From assembly GCF_009827495.1 (NCBI RefSeq), contig NZ_WTZA01000001.1, positions 1,364,001-1,428,000 of the forward strand: a DNA stretch of 64,000 bases, given 5' to 3'. The DNA comes from Tsuneonella aeria. GTDB taxonomy: Bacteria; Pseudomonadota; Alphaproteobacteria; Sphingomonadales; Sphingomonadaceae. This document shows, piece by piece, positions 60,556-64,000 of the stretch. The position numbers and the translations under genes were made by a program. The stretch's first letter is position 1. Every line of letters begins with the position of its first letter. The notes below the pieces were generated by a model. It saw nothing but the letters and a program-made list of their open reading frames with translations. It did not search any database and had not been told where the DNA came from.

Positions 60556-61514
60556 CCATGCCGCTTGACGAGGTGGGCGCCCTGGCCGGGGCGATCCGCG
60601 GCGAGGTGGCCAGGGCCATCGTAGGCCAGGATGCGATGATCGACCATCTACTGGTGGCCCTGTTCGCCGAAGGGCACGTGTTGCTGGAGGGGCCGCCCGG
60701 CACCGCCAAGACGTTCCTGACGCAATGCTTCGCCGCGACGCTCGGCCTCGATTTCGGGCGGATCCAGTTTACCCCGGACCTGCTGCCGGGCGACATCCTC
60801 GGCTCCAACCTGTTCAACTTCCAGACGAGCGCGTTCACGCTCACCCGCGGGCCGATCTTCTGCGACCTCCTGCTCGCCGACGAGATCAACCGGACGCCGC
60901 CCAAGACCCAGGCCGCGCTGCTGGAAGCGATGCAGGAACGCCGGGTTACTTTGGACGGGGAAACGCACCCCCTGCCCGACCGCTTCATGGTAATCGCCAC
61001 GCAGAACCCGATCGAGAGCCAGGGGGTCTATCCCCTGCCCGAGGCGCAGCTCGACCGCTTCCTGTTCAAGCTGCTGGTGCCCTATCCCAGCGCAGAGGAG
61101 GAAGCCGCCATCGTCGCTCGCTTTGGCCAGCGGCAAGGTCAGCCCCGCCCTGCGGAACTGGGGATCGGCGCGGTGGCCGATCATGCACGCCTGGCCCGCG
61201 CGGTCGCCGCGCTGGACCAGGTGACGGTGGCCGGCGAGATCGTCGACTACGTGGTGCGCCTGGTGCGCGCGACCCGCGAAGCAGCAGATTTGTCCAGCGG
61301 TGCGAGCCCGCGGGCCGCGGTGCAGCTCGCCAACGCCGCACGTGCGCGGGCCGCGCTGGAAGGCCGCGACTACGTGGTCCCTGACGATGTGAAAGCGCTC
61401 GCCGTCGCGGTCTTGCGGCACCGTCTGATCCTCAGCCCCGCTGCCGAGATCGAAGGACGCGAGATCGAGACTCTGATCGCCGATCTGGTCGAGCGGACCG
61501 AGGCGCCACGCTGA
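60552..61514 (+). CDS. MoxR-family AAA+ ATPase
   Basis: The 320-residue AAA+ protein has Walker A GPPGTAKT, Walker [29 protein letters not shown] with sensor 1 [24 protein letters not shown], and a C-terminal lid (about 190-320; [24 protein letters not shown]). MoxR ATPases act as chaperones that mature or activate partner proteins, usually with the DUF58 and von Willebrand factor A proteins encoded beside them. It overlaps the DUF4350 gene by four bases; the DUF58 gene starts two bases after its stop. Confidence 0.93.
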   Translation: MTMPLDEVGALAGAIRGEVARAIVGQDAMIDHLLVALFAEGHVLLEGPPGTAKTFLTQCFAATLGLDFGRIQFTPDLLPGDILGSNLFNFQTSAFTLTRGPIFCDLLLADEINRTPPKTQAALLEAMQERRVTLDGETHPLPDRFMVIATQNPIESQGVYPLPEAQLDRFLFKLLVPYPSAEEEAAIVARFGQRQGQPRPAELGIGAVADHARLARAVAALDQVTVAGEIVDYVVRLVRATREAADLSSGASPRAAVQLANAARARAALEGRDYVVPDDVKALAVAVLRHRLILSPAAEIEGREIETLIADLVERTEAPR

Positions 61515-61516
61515 AA

Positions 61517-62833
61517 ATGGCGGCGGTGCTGCCCACGGCGCGGACGGCAGTGCTGGCGGCGGCAGCCGCGCCCCTCGCGCTTGTCGTCGCGGCCGCCGCG
61601 CCCGGCGCATGGGTCGTCGCGCCCGCCGCCGGGGCCGCCCTGATCCTGCTGGTGATCGTGGACGCGCTGATGGCGGGCCGGCTCGCCGACTGGCAACTGT
61701 CGGCGCCTGCGGATTGCGAAGTGGGGGAACCGGCGCTGTTCGGCGTCAGTGCCGATTTCGCGCGCGGCACCCCCGGTATGGCCGATGCGGCGCTGGCGCT
61801 GGACCCCCGCCTCCATCCCGGCGGTAAGCTGGCGATTCCCCTGGTCCGTGATGCCGGGCGCTGGCACGGATCGGCCCGCCCCACCCCGGTGCGCCGGGGG
61901 GCGGGGGCGATCGAGCGCATCTGGCTGCGCTGGACCGGGCCGCTCGGCCTCGGCGCGCGGCAGGCGGTTCTCCCGGTCGACCGGGCCGTGCGGGTCCGTC
62001 CCGATCTCGCGCCGCTGCGTAGCCCCGCCCTCCAGCATATCCTGCGGGACGCGCAATTCGGCCTCATCGCGCGCCGGATTCGCGGGGACGGCACGCAGTT
62101 CGAGGCGCTTCGCGAATACGAACCGGGCATGGATCGCCGGCGCATCGACTGGAAGACCTCCGGCCGCCACCGGCGGCTGTTCGCGCGCGAGAACGAGGCG
62201 GAGCGCAACAACCAGATCGTCTTCGCACTCGATAGCGGCCTCGCCATGTGCGAACCGGTCGACGGTCTCGCCCGCATCGATCGCGCCGTGTCCGCTGCGT
62301 TGACGGCGGCATGGGTCGCGCTGAAGGGCGGCGACCGGGTCATGCTGTTCAGCTTCGCGCGCCGGCCCGAGATGACGAGCGGATTCGTGTCCGACACGCG
62401 CGGCTTCCAGCGCCTCCAGGCGGCCGCGGCGGAAATCGATTATCGTGCTGAGGAACCGAATTTCACGCTCGCGCTCGCCACCCTGTCGCAGAACCTGAAG
62501 CGCCGCAGCCTGATCGTGCTGTTTTCCGATTTCAACGATCCCGCCGGGGCGGAAATGATGATCGAGAGCCTGGGCCGGCTCGTGGAGCGGCACCTCGTGC
62601 TGTTCGTCACGTTCGAGGATACCGAACTGCTCACGCTCCAGGGGGCAGAGCCGGGCTCGCTCGACACGCTGGCAACGGCCGTCGCGGCCGACACGCTCGC
62701 CCGCCAGCGCGCGCTTGTGCTGGAGCGCCTGCGCCGCATGGGCATCGATGCGATCCAGGCGCCGTGGCAGTCGCTGGGTTATCGCGTGATCGACCGCTAC
62801 CTCGAAAACAAGCGCGTCGGAGCCATCGGATGA
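61517..62833 (+). CDS. DUF58 domain protein of the MoxR cluster
   Basis: The 438-residue protein has two N-terminal membrane segments (about 7-50), a domain (about 60-190) and the DUF58 signature FEALREYEPGMDRRRIDWKTSGR (about 195-220). The following region (NNQIVFALDSGLAMCE, VMLFSFARR, RSLIVLFSDFNDPAGAEMM) resembles a von Willebrand factor A fold, with DSG in place of the full MIDAS DxSxS motif. Such proteins are partners of MoxR ATPases. The stop overlaps the SpoIIM-type gene by four bases. Confidence 0.9.
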   Translation: MAAVLPTARTAVLAAAAAPLALVVAAAAPGAWVVAPAAGAALILLVIVDALMAGRLADWQLSAPADCEVGEPALFGVSADFARGTPGMADAALALDPRLHPGGKLAIPLVRDAGRWHGSARPTPVRRGAGAIERIWLRWTGPLGLGARQAVLPVDRAVRVRPDLAPLRSPALQHILRDAQFGLIARRIRGDGTQFEALREYEPGMDRRRIDWKTSGRHRRLFARENEAERNNQIVFALDSGLAMCEPVDGLARIDRAVSAALTAAWVALKGGDRVMLFSFARRPEMTSGFVSDTRGFQRLQAAAAEIDYRAEEPNFTLALATLSQNLKRRSLIVLFSDFNDPAGAEMMIESLGRLVERHLVLFVTFEDTELLTLQGAEPGSLDTLATAVAADTLARQRALVLERLRRMGIDAIQAPWQSLGYRVIDRYLENKRVGAIG

Positions 62834-63855
62834 CGCAGGTGCAAGGGGCGATCGAGGCAGCCGCCCTGCGGTCCGACCGTTTCAGGCTGGCGCGCGAGGA
62901 CGACTGGAAGCGGCTGGATTCCATCGTGAGCCGGCTGGAATCGGGCCGCCTGCGCAAGCTGAGCGACGACGACGTGCTGGCCCTGCCCGCGCTGTACCGC
63001 ACCGCCGCCTCCAGCCTCGCCGTCGCGCGCGAAACGTCGCTCGATGCCGCGACCATCGCCTATCTCGAAGCGCTCGTTCGGCGGGCGTGGTTCCAGGTCT
63101 ATGGCCCGCGGCAGGGCTTCGCGCGGTGGTTCGCGCAGTTCCTGGGCGGCGGGCTGAGCCGGGCGGTGCGATCGATCTGGCCCGATATCCTGATCGCCCT
63201 GGCGGTCATGGTGGCGGGCGCCATCGCCGGCTGGATGCTGGTGGCGCAGGACCAGGAATGGTACTGGTCGCTGGTCCCCAGCCAGTTCGCCGACACGCGC
63301 GTGCCGGGCGCCAGCCGGGATGTATTGCTTCAGGCGCTGGGCACCGAAGACAGCGCCGCCGGACTGTCGGGCTTTGCCGCGCACCTGTTCCAGAACAATG
63401 CAGGCGTATCCATCCTCGCCTTTGCGCTGGGTTTCGCTTTCGGCATCCCCACCCTGCTCCTTTTGCTGAAGGAAATGGCGACGCTCGGCGCGATGATGTG
63501 GCTGTTCGCGAGCCAGGGCCTGGCGTTCGAGTTTTCGGCCTGGCTGGCGGTGCACGGCACGACGGAGCTGTTCGCGATCCTGCTGGCGGGCGCGGCCGGC
63601 GTCCACGTGGGACGCGCCATGGCCTTTCCGGGAGAGCGCGCGGTCCTCTCCGCGGCGGCGGCGGCCGGTCGGCGCGCAGCGACGGTCATGGCTGGCGTCG
63701 TCCTCATGCTGATCTTCGCCGCCTTGCTGGAAGCGTTCCCGCGCCAGCTCGTATCCGGCGCGTGGGACCGGATGCTGATCGGGTCTGCCATGCTTGCGCT
63801 GTGGCTGGCCTACTTCTTCGCGTTTCGCCGAAACACGCAAGGCGCCCCGGCGTGA
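62830..63855 (+). CDS. Stage II sporulation protein M family (DUF95) membrane protein
   Basis: The 341-residue protein has a cytoplasmic helical N-terminus (about 1-105; DDWKRLDSIVSRLESGRLRKLSDDDVLALPALYRTAAS) and about five membrane segments from about residue 118 (ILIALAVMVAGAIAGWML, NAGVSILAFALGFAFGIPTLLLLL, AVHGTTELFAILLAGAAGVHVG). This is the SpoIIM/DUF95 pattern found in non-sporulating bacteria with MoxR, DUF58 and RDD genes. No sporulation role is implied. Overlaps of four bases on both sides. Confidence 0.9.
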   Translation: MTQVQGAIEAAALRSDRFRLAREDDWKRLDSIVSRLESGRLRKLSDDDVLALPALYRTAASSLAVARETSLDAATIAYLEALVRRAWFQVYGPRQGFARWFAQFLGGGLSRAVRSIWPDILIALAVMVAGAIAGWMLVAQDQEWYWSLVPSQFADTRVPGASRDVLLQALGTEDSAAGLSGFAAHLFQNNAGVSILAFALGFAFGIPTLLLLLKEMATLGAMMWLFASQGLAFEFSAWLAVHGTTELFAILLAGAAGVHVGRAMAFPGERAVLSAAAAAGRRAATVMAGVVLMLIFAALLEAFPRQLVSGAWDRMLIGSAMLALWLAYFFAFRRNTQGAPA

Positions 63856-64000
63856 CGAGCGCAATCCTTCCCATCGATCACAAGCGGCGGCGAACCGTCT
63901 TCACCGCGGAAGGGCTCGCCCTCACGTTCGTGCTCGCCAGCCGCGGCGCGCGGTTCGGGGCATTCGTGCTCGATTACATTTTCCTGATGGTCAGCGCGAT
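63852..64000 (+). CDS. RDD family membrane protein (truncated by the window edge)
   Basis: From the GTG at 63852 (overlapping the previous stop by four bases) 49 complete codons run to the window end without a stop. The peptide has a leading segment TVFTAEGLALTFVLASRGAR and then FGAFVLDYIFLMVSA, the first helix of RDD proteins with its conserved Asp. RDD proteins often complete MoxR-DUF58-SpoIIM clusters. The rest lies outside the window. Confidence 0.75.
   Translation, partial: MTSAILPIDHKRRRTVFTAEGLALTFVLASRGARFGAFVLDYIFLMVSA

Overview
The window is a 64 kb piece of a GC-rich alphaproteobacterial chromosome. The gene set points to the order Sphingomonadales, most likely the Erythrobacteraceae: a NepR-EcfG-PhyR general stress response locus, a glycine cleavage operon encoding a two-subunit GcvP, a cobalamin-dependent methionine synthase split in two genes, an ArsR-methyltransferase regulator in the met operon, a fused MnhAB, and a 296-residue prephenate dehydratase. 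The order is recognised with more confidence than the family. No insertion sequence, prophage or CRISPR array was seen. The only accessory-type module is a vapBC pair.

Layout. 1-7473: the N-terminal part of an ATP-dependent DNA ligase running off the left end, then purC, a periplasmic transglutaminase-like protein, an M16 peptidase, purS and purQ. 7492-12434 (minus): a GGDEF/EAL protein, glmS, and vapBC with palindromes at its promoter. 12507-16590: a PAP2 membrane enzyme, an orphan CpaF/TadA ATPase, a small membrane protein, a DMT permease and an entericidin-like lipoprotein. 16661-21978 (minus): an Aba4-like membrane protein and gcvPB-gcvPA-gcvH-gcvT behind a tandem glycine riboswitch. 22113-27798 (minus): the split metH, metF and an ArsR-methyltransferase regulator behind a 22-bp palindrome. 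27876-34782: a ribosomal oxygenase, rluE, an ABC-F ATPase, lptF-lptG and a small lipoprotein. 34824-37255: a desaturase and an acetyltransferase. 37295-41732: the general stress response locus. 41822-48370: an AI-2E family permease, sodB, a cation symporter, glmM, a DUF1272 protein, thiD and a LOG protein. 48428-54443 (minus): a Mrp/Mnh antiporter operon. 54744-64000: tRNA-Gln, ppx/gppA, rlmE, a membrane cytochrome c, pheA, and a tightly overlapping DUF4129-DUF4350-MoxR-DUF58-SpoIIM-RDD operon that runs off the right end.

The most striking theme is the general stress response. Matches to the EcfG promoter (GGAAC, 16 bases, CGTT or close to it) lie before a single-domain response regulator, phyR, nepR-ecfG, the sensor kinase and two small lipoprotein genes. 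The element between the kinase and nepR is symmetric, so it reads as a promoter on both strands. Between the response regulator and phyR the minus strand carries a candidate small RNA: a hairpin with a C-rich loop, then a 12-bp terminator stem and seven U, starting just after an EcfG-like promoter with one mismatch.

Many genes overlap by 1 or 4 bases (gcv, met, mnh, MoxR cluster, glmM-DUF1272-thiD, ppx-rlmE, nepR-ecfG), which suggests translational coupling. At two promoters (vapB and the ArsR-methyltransferase gene) the palindrome overlaps the start codon and leaves no room for a ribosome binding site, which suggests leaderless mRNAs.
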